Source: an uncultured Candidatus Melainabacteria bacterium
GTDB lineage: Bacteria > Cyanobacteriota > Vampirovibrionia > Gastranaerophilales > Gastranaerophilaceae
Length of the DNA stretch: 64,000 nt
Assembly (NCBI GenBank): GCA_934726055.1
Contig: CAKVCZ010000002.1
Span: 1-64,000, forward strand
Reading direction: 5' to 3'
A program made the position numbers and the translations under genes. Below the pieces are notes generated by a model. The model was not told the origin of the DNA and made no database searches. It saw only the letters and a list, made by a program, of their open reading frames with translations. This document shows, one piece after another, positions 25,533 through 33,300 of the stretch. Numbering within the stretch: the first letter of the stretch is position 1; every line of letters starts with the position of its first letter.

Positions 25533-26231
25533 TTAATTCCATTCTATTTGTAAAACCTCAATTTGCAAATCTTCAATCAGGTCTGCAATATTGCCCATAT
25601 AACAGTTATATTCCTGATTAGTAGTTGAGCCATCCTCAAGAACTAAAACTTTATTAATTTTGGGATTTTTGGAATTTATTTTACCAATAGAATAAAAATC
25701 ATTAATCAATTTTTCTTTATCCATTGTTTGATAAAGTGTCTGAATTTCTAAAATCGCACGTAGTAAAGTTTCACTTGAGCTATGAGGCTTAACTTGAATT
25801 ATAAAAAGCTCATTAGTCTCTTTTTTGTATGACAAAATATCGATTTTACCCGCCATATCAGTTTCAAAATTATTTAAAGGAACTGATACGTCAATAATTT
25901 CGCCAAATTTATTTTTAAGAGAATTTTGTTCAAAGATTTTTACAAGTTCTGAGGTTGCAGAAGAAAATTCCTTATTTGTATAATATGGCGCTTTTCTTGT
26001 TATTTGTTTTATTTCAGTAAAATTATCTTTTTGAATAAATTTATTTTCATACAAAAATTCAGCAACGACTTCATTATAATCCCGCTCTGTATCTTTAGTT
26101 TTACCCGTTCTTTGAACTGTATCAGATAAATAAAACGTGTTGGCGCAGACGAAATCATCTTTTGTCCAACCGGCATAATCGACAATATCGTTTCCTGCCA
26201 TATTAATAATTTGTTCTTCTGTATATTCCAT
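25533..26231 (-). CDS. PD-(D/E)XK-like protein, paralog A
   Basis: 232 aa, same length as the next gene upstream and about half identical by eye. MAGKIDILSYKKETNELFIIQVKPHSSSETLLRAILEIQTLYQTMDKEKLINDFY has the layout of a restriction-nuclease core (Asp, ~13 residues, x-x-K), but the middle acid is Gln (QVK) rather than Glu. The start TDE-like N-terminus (EEQIINMAGNDIVDYAGW) is shared by both. AAAGGG precedes the ATG. It lies 10-16 nt from its neighbours, so the block is one operon. Confidence 0.6.
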   Translation of the reverse strand: MEYTEEQIINMAGNDIVDYAGWTKDDFVCANTFYLSDTVQRTGKTKDTERDYNEVVAEFLYENKFIQKDNFTEIKQITRKAPYYTNKEFSSATSELVKIFEQNSLKNKFGEIIDVSVPLNNFETDMAGKIDILSYKKETNELFIIQVKPHSSSETLLRAILEIQTLYQTMDKEKLINDFYSIGKINSKNPKINKVLVLEDGSTTNQEYNCYMGNIADLIEDLQIEVLQIEWN

Positions 26232-26246
26232 AGATTTTACCCTTTT

Positions 26247-26945
26247 TTAATTTACCGGCATAACTATAATTTGCAGTTCATCAAGAATTTTAGTTATATT
26301 CGGGCGATTTTCTTGGTACTCTTTATAAGCATTTGAACCTTTCAAAAGAACTAACACTTTTTTAATCTGCGGATTTTTAGATGATATTGGAGAATCTTCT
26401 TTTGAATAAAAATCATTTACCAATTTTTCTTTATCAATTGTTTGGTAATGGGTTTGGATTTTCAATGCAGCACTTAATAAAGTGTTTTCTGAATAATACT
26501 GCTCAAACTCGATTAGGTAGAGTTCATCTGTATCTTTTTTGTATGTAATAAGGTCAACAACACCGGCTTTGTCATCAGGATAATTTCCAAGTTCGATTTC
26601 GGATTCAATAATCGTACCGAATTTTTCTTCAAGATGCAGTGATAAATAACAGGCTGCCGGAGAAAATTTTGTATGTGCTTGGTATGGTGCTTTTTTCGTA
26701 ATTTGTTTTACTCCGGTAAAGTTATCTTTTTCAATAAATCCGTTTTCAAGTAAAAATGCGCCAACAACTTCCGTATAATCTTCGTTGGTATCAGATGTTT
26801 TACCAATTCTTGAAGCTGATTCTGATAACCAAAAAGTATCTGCGCCCATAAAATCGTTTTTCGAATTAAGATCCTTTATCCAGTTTCCATGTTCTGCAAT
26901 GTCAGTTCCTGTCATTTCAACAATTTTTTCTTTTGTGTAATCCAT
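26247..26945 (-). CDS. PD-(D/E)XK-like protein, paralog B
   Basis: 232 aa tandem duplicate of the gene at 25533. DKAGVVDLITYKKDTDELYLIEFEQYYSENTLLSAALKIQTHYQTIDKEKLVNDFY keeps the Asp and the Glu but has Glu (EFE) where the catalytic Lys of the E-x-K motif is expected. Complementary damage in the two paralogs hints at a heterodimer or a binding-only role (inference). The ATG at 26945 has GGAGG 10 nt upstream. The shared GTCCA-TGAC motif and a TATAAA box lie just before its leader. Confidence 0.6.
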   Translation of the reverse strand: MDYTKEKIVEMTGTDIAEHGNWIKDLNSKNDFMGADTFWLSESASRIGKTSDTNEDYTEVVGAFLLENGFIEKDNFTGVKQITKKAPYQAHTKFSPAACYLSLHLEEKFGTIIESEIELGNYPDDKAGVVDLITYKKDTDELYLIEFEQYYSENTLLSAALKIQTHYQTIDKEKLVNDFYSKEDSPISSKNPQIKKVLVLLKGSNAYKEYQENRPNITKILDELQIIVMPVN

Positions 26946-26996
26946 AATTTTGTACCTCCAATTTTTTATCATATTCGTATTTTAATATTTATATGT

Positions 26997-27011
26997 GTCA
27001 AATATGGACGT
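26997..27011 (-). promoter_or_regulatory. WYL-regulon motif, site 1
   Basis: Reads, toward the gene, ACGTCCATATTTGAC, followed after 3 nt by a TATAAA -10 box (26988-26993). It matches sites 2 and 3 at 12 of 15 positions and lies upstream of the paired nuclease-like genes. Confidence 0.55.
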
Positions 27012-27042
27012 ATTATTTTTACTTATATGTAATGTCTCTAAA

Positions 27043-28008
27043 TTATAGATTTGTCAAGACTTTTTTCAGATATTCTTTATATTTTTTCTTCAATTCTTTT
27101 GGCGCAATTATTTTTACAGTATCACCCCATTTGAAAAGATTCCAAATGATATGCTTATCACCGCTTGCTTTAAAAGTAACGGTATAACTGCCATCTTTTT
27201 CCCACTTACCCTTTTGAGTCGGGTGGAAATTATAGTTTGAAGCATCTTCTGCTGCGGTAGCATCAAAATTTAGTTTCACATTATAGATTTCGCCCTGAAA
27301 AACACCAAATGATTTTTTAGCAAATTCTCTTAAATCAAAGCCGTTTGAATCAAACTTTTTATTGGTTAATTTTAAATTTTGGAATCTGTGTAAAAGGTAA
27401 GTAAACGGCTCACCACCTTTATAATCCTCTATTGCAACAAGATAAATCTTTTCACCAAACAACAGACCTAAAGGAGATAAAATTTTATCTTTATCGTTGT
27501 ATTTTCCGGATAATTTAAAACCACCCCTAATCGCTTCACGAATAGTGGATATTGAATCCAAATCAATTTTATAATTTGGAGATTGCTTAACGGCATAACC
27601 TTCACAATTAAGAATAAATTCGATTTCTTGCTCTAGACTGTTGAGTTTCTTTTGATTCAGAGTTTTTATTTTATTTGTAATTGTTGATAAATCTTTCTTG
27701 GAGATTTTATCGCAATTTTGTTTTAATTTTTCTAATGTAGCAATTTCATCTTTCGAAAAAGATACCAATTCATTCATTGAATAATTTATAAAACCCCAGC
27801 GTTTTACTCTTGAATCTGTCGGTATCTCACCAACCTGCGGAAGCAAATTAAGAACGCTATCCCTCATTCTTTCCGCTGTTCTTCTTGATACATCAAACTC
27901 TTCCTGAATATCATTCAGAGAAACTCCAGCAACTTTAGATTGCATCAGAATTATAAGTTCAATTATATCTGTTACTCTTGAGTATCTTGGTTTATCATCC
28001 ATATTCAT
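27043..28008 (-). CDS. WYL-domain transcriptional regulator
   Basis: 321 aa. N-terminal winged HTH (YSRVTDIIELIILMQSKVAGVSLNDIQEEFDVSRRTAERMRDSVL), then a WYL domain (ILSPLGLLFGEKIYLVAIEDYKGGEPFTYLLHRFQNLKLTNKKF) and a C-terminal WCX-like domain (VKLNFDATAAEDASNY...WNLFKWGDTVKIIAPKELKKKYKEYLKKVL). This HTH-WYL-WCX layout is shared with BrxR/CapW-type regulators that control phage-defence genes and respond to nucleic acid. Its promoter contains motif site 2. An ATGGAG site precedes the start; a second ATG lies two codons in. Confidence 0.85.
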   Translation of the reverse strand: MNMDDKPRYSRVTDIIELIILMQSKVAGVSLNDIQEEFDVSRRTAERMRDSVLNLLPQVGEIPTDSRVKRWGFINYSMNELVSFSKDEIATLEKLKQNCDKISKKDLSTITNKIKTLNQKKLNSLEQEIEFILNCEGYAVKQSPNYKIDLDSISTIREAIRGGFKLSGKYNDKDKILSPLGLLFGEKIYLVAIEDYKGGEPFTYLLHRFQNLKLTNKKFDSNGFDLREFAKKSFGVFQGEIYNVKLNFDATAAEDASNYNFHPTQKGKWEKDGSYTVTFKASGDKHIIWNLFKWGDTVKIIAPKELKKKYKEYLKKVLTNL

Positions 28009-28032
28009 ATCTCCATTATAAAATTATAATCT

Positions 28033-28047
28033 GTCAGATTTGGACAT
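28033..28047 (-). promoter_or_regulatory. WYL-regulon motif, site 2
   Basis: Toward the WYL gene it reads ATGTCCAAATCTGAC, then 4 nt, then TATAAT (28023-28028). It is identical over 15 nt to site 3. It fills the spacer just upstream of the -10 box, the usual place for autorepression. Confidence 0.6.
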
Positions 28048-28094
28048 ATTTAAAATTATTATAAATAAAAAATTTAATTTTTTGCAAGCATAGT

Positions 28095-29702
28095 CTATGC
28101 AACCATTTTTATCAGTTTTTGTAGGCTTAAATTATCATCCTGCGTTCCATTTAATATTTGTTCTGTTAGTGTAGGGGGTAAAAATCTTAAATTCAAAAGA
28201 TTCCTTATATATTTTGAATCTTTTAGACCTTCTTCAGCTTGGAGTTTTTCTATGGTTGCACCTTCCTGTATGCGTTTATAGAAGTAATTACCTTTTATAA
28301 CGGCATTTACAAGATAAGGATTCGGAATCGGGGTATTTTCATCATTAACTTTTATTATCAATATATTGCCGGATTTTGATGGCTGAGTTAATTTTATTTT
28401 CTTATTAACTATAAATGGTGTAACCTCTTTTTCTTCAATATTCAATTCTTCACCATCAGCAATCAGTTCTAACAATTTTGGTACCGCCTTTTCATTAAAT
28501 GTAATTTCAACTGATTTATCGGAAACTGTGACTTTATTAACGATAGCCCTTATTAATTTTGGCTCTGCAAAATCTTCGATCTGTTTAATAGTATTTATCA
28601 GTCGTTCTTGCTCTTTTAAATCATAGGCTGATAAAATTCTATGCATTTCTTTTTTGTTATTTAAAAATTCTTCTACATTTTCTACAACAAATTTTTCAAT
28701 CTCTCCGGCAGGGATTTTTGAAACCGAACCGGCTTGGGATTTTTTGTATTTTTTAATAGCCTGACTAATATAATATCTGTATCTTCTTCCATGGCAGTTG
28801 CTATGGGATGGTGTCATTTTATTGTTTTTATCATCAAATATTAATCCGGTTAATAAGGAATTAGAAGCACATTTGGTTCCGCAAATTTTATCCAATTTAT
28901 TTTCATACAAAAGTTTTTGCACCCTTTCAAAAGTTATATTGTCAATAATTCCATCGTGTTCACCCTCATAAACATTCTCTTTGTGAACGATTTTACCGAT
29001 ATATACTTTATTTGAGAGCATATGGTATAATTCGCCTTTGAAAAATTCTTTATCAGAGCGTGTTCTTATATTTTCTGTTTTAAGATATTCCATTAATTTT
29101 GGAACACTTTGTAAGTCTAAATATTTATCAAAAATCAATTTTACTTTTTGCGCTTCTTTTTCTTCAACTATAAGTTTTTTGTTCTCTTTTTTGTACCCTA
29201 GAGGCGGACAACCACTCATCCACATTCCTTTTTTCTTTGATGCTGCAATTTTATCCCGAATTCTCTCTCCGGTAACTTCACGCTCAAATTGGGCGAATGA
29301 TAATAATATGTTTAAAGTCAATCGTCCCATTGAAGTTGTAGTATTAAATTGTTGTGTGATTGATACAAACGAGGTTTCATGTTTATCAAAAATATCAATA
29401 ATTTTTGAAAAATCCATTAATGAACGTGTTAAACGATCCACCTTATAAACAACGACTATATCCACTTTATCTTCTTCAATATCCATTAAAAGTTCCTGAA
29501 ATGCCGGACGATTCATCCTGCCTCCGGAATAACCGCCGTCATTATATTCTTTTTTAGTAAGTACCCAACCCTCGTGCATTTGGGATTTTATATATGCTTC
29601 GCAAGCTTCTCTTTGAGCATCAAGCGAATTAAAATCCTGTTCTAAACCTTCCTCGGTGGATTTTCTTGTATAAATAGCACATCTGATTTTCTTCTTATCC
29701 AT
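28095..29702 (-). CDS. Large serine recombinase (resolvase/integrase)
   Basis: 535 aa. The N-terminal catalytic domain has RCAIYTRKS (nucleophile Ser15), SLDAQREACEAYI, YNDGGYSGGRMNRPAFQELL, VVVYKVDRLTRSL and FAQFEREVTGERIRDKIAASKKKGMW. A recombinase domain (GCPPLGYKK...YHMLSNKVYIGKIVHKENVYEGEH) and a long C-terminal part follow. It should insert or excise the element. The ATG at 29702 has AGGTGG just upstream and overlaps the DUF2924 stop by 8 nt (ATGGATAA), indicating coupling. Closest look-alikes I recall are from Alphaproteobacteria. Confidence 0.92.
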   Translation of the reverse strand: MDKKKIRCAIYTRKSTEEGLEQDFNSLDAQREACEAYIKSQMHEGWVLTKKEYNDGGYSGGRMNRPAFQELLMDIEEDKVDIVVVYKVDRLTRSLMDFSKIIDIFDKHETSFVSITQQFNTTTSMGRLTLNILLSFAQFEREVTGERIRDKIAASKKKGMWMSGCPPLGYKKENKKLIVEEKEAQKVKLIFDKYLDLQSVPKLMEYLKTENIRTRSDKEFFKGELYHMLSNKVYIGKIVHKENVYEGEHDGIIDNITFERVQKLLYENKLDKICGTKCASNSLLTGLIFDDKNNKMTPSHSNCHGRRYRYYISQAIKKYKKSQAGSVSKIPAGEIEKFVVENVEEFLNNKKEMHRILSAYDLKEQERLINTIKQIEDFAEPKLIRAIVNKVTVSDKSVEITFNEKAVPKLLELIADGEELNIEEKEVTPFIVNKKIKLTQPSKSGNILIIKVNDENTPIPNPYLVNAVIKGNYFYKRIQEGATIEKLQAEEGLKDSKYIRNLLNLRFLPPTLTEQILNGTQDDNLSLQKLIKMVA

Positions 29703-30240
29703 TTGCCACCTTGCTCCTGTGGGTTTCGGCACTTTGTGCCTGCAATCCTACGTCGCCATCGTTCAGTTCCGCACTACTCCGCCGGCTCACCGCCGCCGTG
29801 CGTGTGCTGCACTTCGGCTCACGCAATCCGAAGAATTTCTTACCGTTCCAATGAGCACCGGTTATAACATTTGCAATAGCGGAGAGGCTTTTGTACGTTT
29901 TATTTTTATATTTAAAGCCGTTTTCAATAGCGATGACTTCATGCTTTTCGCCCTTAAATTCTCGTATAAATTTTGTTCCGGCTGTTACTCCAAATTGCTT
30001 AACTTTGTTTATGTTTACTGATTTACTTTTAGAATATTCGCTAACTAATTTATCTATTCTTTTTTGCAATATATCAGAATTTTTACCAAATTCAATGCGC
30101 CAAAGAATATCTTTTATAAGAAAAGATTTTGTAAACCCCTCCGGAGCTTCCATATTAAAATATTCATAATACATTACTTGAAGTTCTTTTTGTGTAAGGC
30201 TTTGTAAATTTTCTTTAGTTAGCAGATTTTCGTTTTTCAT
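29695..30240 (-). CDS. DUF2924 protein with GC-rich C-terminal extension
   Basis: 181 aa. LQSLTQKELQVMYYEYFNMEAPEGFTKSFLIKDILWRIEFG...AGTKFIREFKGEKHEVIAIENGFKYKNKTYKSLSAIANVITGAHWNGKKFFGL is the whole DUF2924 domain, a family routinely found directly upstream of serine recombinases in phages; its role is unknown. After FFGL, where the family usually ends, about 40 Ser/Arg/Ala-rich residues are encoded by a stretch of ~62% G+C, unlike anything nearby. Confidence 0.8.
   Translation of the reverse strand: MKNENLLTKENLQSLTQKELQVMYYEYFNMEAPEGFTKSFLIKDILWRIEFGKNSDILQKRIDKLVSEYSKSKSVNINKVKQFGVTAGTKFIREFKGEKHEVIAIENGFKYKNKTYKSLSAIANVITGAHWNGKKFFGLREPKCSTRTAAVSRRSSAELNDGDVGLQAQSAETHRSKVANG
29718..29834. 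other. GC-rich patch inside an AT-rich element
   Basis: By direct count 72 of about 116 bases are G or C, against roughly 30% around it. It encodes the tail of the DUF2924 protein and the run-up to the recombinase start. Confidence 0.6.
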
Positions 30241-30340
30241 TGATAAAATCCTTAATTACTTGTATTTACATTAATCGCTCTCAAAGCGAATTACATCAAG
30301 TATTTACAAGCAACAAAGACACATTTTGTATCAATAAAAA

Positions 30341-30550
30341 TTAAAAGAAGTATTTCATATCAACTTCAAAAAATTGAGCAAGTTTATAAAGAGTTTTGAT
30401 ATTAACGGGGTGTTTGCCAAGTTCTATATTAGATAAATGGTCACGTGGAATATCTACTTCAAAGGCAACATTTTCTTGGGTTAGACCTCTTTCTAACCTC
30501 AAAGCTTTCAATTTTCTTCCAAGTTCATTCTGTATTTTCCTAATGCCCAT
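30341..30550 (-). CDS. Small XRE-family HTH repressor
   Basis: 69 aa from the ATG at 30550. ELGRKLKALRLERGLTQENVAFEVDIPRDHLSNIELGKHPVNIKTLYKLAQFFEVDMKYFF is a complete Cro/C1-type HTH. Likely the element's immunity or copy-control repressor. A longer TTG start is possible. No Shine-Dalgarno is visible. A perfect dyad lies 35 bp upstream. Confidence 0.8.
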   Translation of the reverse strand: MGIRKIQNELGRKLKALRLERGLTQENVAFEVDIPRDHLSNIELGKHPVNIKTLYKLAQFFEVDMKYFF

Positions 30551-30584
30551 GGGAAAATTGTAGAATGTAGTCAACAAAATATCA

Positions 30585-30600
30585 GTCGAATGTGTTCGAC
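30585..30600. promoter_or_regulatory. Operator-like palindrome next to the XRE gene
   Basis: GTCGAA-TGTG-TTCGAC, a perfect 6+6 inverted repeat between the divergent XRE gene and the 30740 gene; a natural binding site for the XRE dimer. Confidence 0.5.
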
Positions 30601-30663
30601 AAAATAAGTTAATAAAGTTGATATAATCAGTTTTTTAGTATATTATTTTCTTATGTAACAAGA

Positions 30664-30678
30664 ATGTCCAAATCTGAC
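30664..30678 (+). promoter_or_regulatory. WYL-regulon motif, site 3
   Basis: ATGTCCAAATCTGAC, identical over 15 nt to site 2, followed after 5 nt by TATATG (30684-30689), a likely -10 for the nuclease/MBL operon starting at 30740. Confidence 0.6.
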
Positions 30679-30739
30679 GCAGATATATGTTAAAGTGTTA
30701 GTAACTTACAGATAAATCCTAATAAGAAAGGTGGTTTAT

Positions 30740-31786
30740 ATGGTTAAAGCAATAAATCCAAGAGCTATTGATGATGATTTTTTAAAAGAATTTTTAAATG
30801 GAAAATTAAAGAATCTTTTAAATGTTATTCAACAAGATGATAGTTTAATAATGTGTCTAAGAGGGAGTTATACTGATGTGTATTATCGTTCCTGCTGCAT
30901 ATTAGAAATTTCTCAATCCCTTAGGTTTTCTGTAAATAAAGATTATGGTATAAAGCTCAACCAATTAACAGGAGCAGTAAACTTTAGTGAAGATAATTGG
31001 ATAAAATATTTTAAATTCGCAAAGCAATTGATAGATAATCATTCATTTAAAAAAAGAACAAAGAATACAGACAACTCAAAGAATGAAGAAAGAAATAAGG
31101 CATATAAACTTGAAAAAGATATCCAACAACTTATGTTTAAAGAAAATAGCTATAATAATATTGCTAACGAAACGGATTATTTTATTTTTGATATTGAATA
31201 TGATAATGGTGAAATTGTTGAAAATATAGATGGACAAATTAAAAAAAGTAAACCACGTTTTGATGCAGTAGCAATCTGTTTACCTAATTATGACAGAAAA
31301 TTTGGTAAAACTCCAAAGACAGTAAATCTTGCTCTTATAGAATTAAAAGCTGGTTTAAATGCAATAAGTGAGAGAGAAGAAGATGCTATAAATGAAGAAA
31401 ATAATAAAAATGGGAAAAAGAAAAAAGCTGCAAGTTTGTCTGATCATTATAATGATGCCATAACATTTACAAAAAACACTGATAAGGAAAAGTTTTTGGC
31501 GGAAATGAAAAAAGTTTTCAAACAAATGGTAGATTTAGGTTTAATAAACATAAAGGCAAGTCCTGACAAAATTTCATTAAACGAAAAAAGTGAAATTGAA
31601 TTTATTTTTGTATTAGCTAATTATAATGATCGTTCAAAAAAATTAGCAGTCGCATTGCAAAAAATGGATGAAAATGTTTCATTCAAAACTTATTTTGCAA
31701 CATCTTCATTTATGGGATATGGTTTGTATAAAGAATGTATGATTAGTTTATCAGATATGAAACAAAAATATGAGGATAAAATTTAA
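30740..31786 (+). CDS. PD-(D/E)XK-nuclease-like protein
   Basis: 348 aa. The C-terminal half contains SKPRFDAVAICLPNYDRK...TVNLALIELKAGLNAI, an Asp followed by an E-L-K on the next strand, as in PD-(D/E)XK nucleases; SLSDHYNDAITF and FIFVLANYND continue an alpha/beta core. The N-terminal 130 residues are of unknown fold. AAAGGTGG lies 8 nt before the ATG chosen. The MBL-fold gene starts one nucleotide after its stop, so they form an operon under motif site 3. Confidence 0.6.
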   Translation: MVKAINPRAIDDDFLKEFLNGKLKNLLNVIQQDDSLIMCLRGSYTDVYYRSCCILEISQSLRFSVNKDYGIKLNQLTGAVNFSEDNWIKYFKFAKQLIDNHSFKKRTKNTDNSKNEERNKAYKLEKDIQQLMFKENSYNNIANETDYFIFDIEYDNGEIVENIDGQIKKSKPRFDAVAICLPNYDRKFGKTPKTVNLALIELKAGLNAISEREEDAINEENNKNGKKKKAASLSDHYNDAITFTKNTDKEKFLAEMKKVFKQMVDLGLINIKASPDKISLNEKSEIEFIFVLANYNDRSKKLAVALQKMDENVSFKTYFATSSFMGYGLYKECMISLSDMKQKYEDKI

Positions 31787-31787
31787 A

Positions 31788-33023
31788 ATGTCAAAATTAA
31801 TAATACACAGAGGAACACAGGAAATTGGCGGAAGCGCAGTTGAAATAAATAATGGTGAGACAAGGCTGTTATTTGATTTCGGTGTGCCACTCGATTCAAT
31901 GGTTAAGGATGAGTGGAAGCCTGAAGATTACAAACTGCCAATAAGCGGTTTGTATAAAGATGAAACTCCAAAATTTAATGCGGTATTTTTGACTCACGCG
32001 CATCCTGATCATTATGGATTGATGCAAATGATAAATTCTGAAATCCCTATCTATGTCAGCAAAGTAACTTATGACGTCTTAACTCAAATTGCACCTTTGT
32101 TGCCAAAACAAAATACGACAAACCTAAATCTTCATATTATTGATGGCGATATTGATTTTGGGAATATAAAAGTAAAAGCACATAGAGTGGATCATTCTAT
32201 TGCCGGAGCAACTGCTTATGAAATTGAAACGGATGGAAAAACAATTGTTTATTCCGGAGATATCAGATTCCACGGAAGAGCATCTTGGCAAAGTTCCGTT
32301 TTTAAAAGAAAAATAAACAATCCGGACTATTTGATTATGGAAGGTACGACTTTAGAAAGAGAGGAACAAGATATTGTTAAAGAAGAAGATTTAGAAAAAG
32401 AATTTGTTAAAATTTTCAAGAGTGATAAACTTCCTCTGGTACAATTCTCACCTCAGAATATTGACAGGTTTGTAACTGTTTTTAGAGCCTGCAAAAGAAC
32501 AGGAAAAACTCTTGTGATTGATCCGTATACGGCATACGTGCTTGAAGTTTATTCTTCAATGAGTGACAGTATTCCTCAATATGATTGGGATAATATTATG
32601 GTAAATTTTGCTCATAGCAGCATAAATCATAAATTGGCGGAAGAAAAAATTCTATTCAAATACAAAGATAAAAAGATAACAACAGAAGAAATTGTTGCAA
32701 ACCCTGAAAAATTTGTTATCAAAGGAAATTGGGCAATAAACAAGCAAATTTTTGATGCAATTAACCACGATAAACTTGAAGTTGTATTTTCAATGTGGAA
32801 AGGATATTTGGATAGACCTAACCAATTTGATGATTATAAGGACGTAAAATTAACTCCGCTTCACACATCCGGACACGCATATATTGAAGATTTGCAAAAA
32901 CTTGTTGAAAAAATGCAGCCTAAACATCTTATTCCGATTCATACTGAATGCAAAGATAAATATCAGGAATTGTTTAAGGCAAATATTATTACTTTGAATG
33001 ATGGTGAAGAATTAAATTTATAA
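31788..33023 (+). CDS. MBL-fold metallohydrolase, RNase J-like arrangement
   Basis: 411 aa. FLTHAHPDHYG (HxHxDH at ~70-75) binds two metals. VDHSIAGATAYEIETDGKTIVYSGDIRFHG supplies the next His and Asp. LTPLHTSGHAYIEDLQKLVEKMQPKHLIPIHTECKDKY is the C-terminal HxxGH and PIHTE motif typical of RNase J/beta-CASP nucleases. It most likely cuts RNA or another phosphodiester. Pairing with the nuclease-like gene directly upstream suggests a joint function. Confidence 0.8.
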   Translation: MSKLIIHRGTQEIGGSAVEINNGETRLLFDFGVPLDSMVKDEWKPEDYKLPISGLYKDETPKFNAVFLTHAHPDHYGLMQMINSEIPIYVSKVTYDVLTQIAPLLPKQNTTNLNLHIIDGDIDFGNIKVKAHRVDHSIAGATAYEIETDGKTIVYSGDIRFHGRASWQSSVFKRKINNPDYLIMEGTTLEREEQDIVKEEDLEKEFVKIFKSDKLPLVQFSPQNIDRFVTVFRACKRTGKTLVIDPYTAYVLEVYSSMSDSIPQYDWDNIMVNFAHSSINHKLAEEKILFKYKDKKITTEEIVANPEKFVIKGNWAINKQIFDAINHDKLEVVFSMWKGYLDRPNQFDDYKDVKLTPLHTSGHAYIEDLQKLVEKMQPKHLIPIHTECKDKYQELFKANIITLNDGEELNL

Positions 33024-33043
33024 ATATTAATTAATAATTTTTA

Positions 33044-33076
33044 TTTGGTTTACGAAAATTTGTAAGCCAAATTTTT
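33044..33076 (+). terminator. Rho-independent terminator
   Basis: TTTGGTTTAC pairs with GTAAGCCAAA (one G-U), 8-nt loop, followed by TTTTT, 20 nt after the MBL gene. Confidence 0.75.
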
Positions 33077-33149
33077 CGCATGTAAAGATTTTCAGAAAAA
33101 TTTTACATTTTCTTGATTTTCGATATCAGGTCTTTCTTTATTGAATTTC

Positions 33150-33172
33150 AGAGGTAAAAACCTCTATTTTTT
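33150..33172 (+). terminator. Second hairpin with T run
   Basis: AGAGGT-AAAA-ACCTCT followed by ATTTTTT, in the intergenic space before the methyltransferase gene. Confidence 0.5.
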
Positions 33173-33204
33173 CTTGCCTGTTTATTAAGAAATGTGAAAA
33201 AAAA

Positions 33205-33233
33205 CACGCAAAAAACGAGCCCTTTTTTGCGTG
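33205..33233. other. Perfect intergenic hairpin
   Basis: CACGCAAAAAA pairs over 11 bp with TTTTTTGCGTG around a 7-nt loop, upstream of the methyltransferase leader. A third hairpin in a 276-nt gap; a regulatory or backup-termination role is possible. Confidence 0.4.
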
Positions 33234-33300
33234 ATGATGCCACCTGAAAATCGATACTAATATATAGGGGAAAATTTGTTACCCAAAAGGAGGCAAAAAA

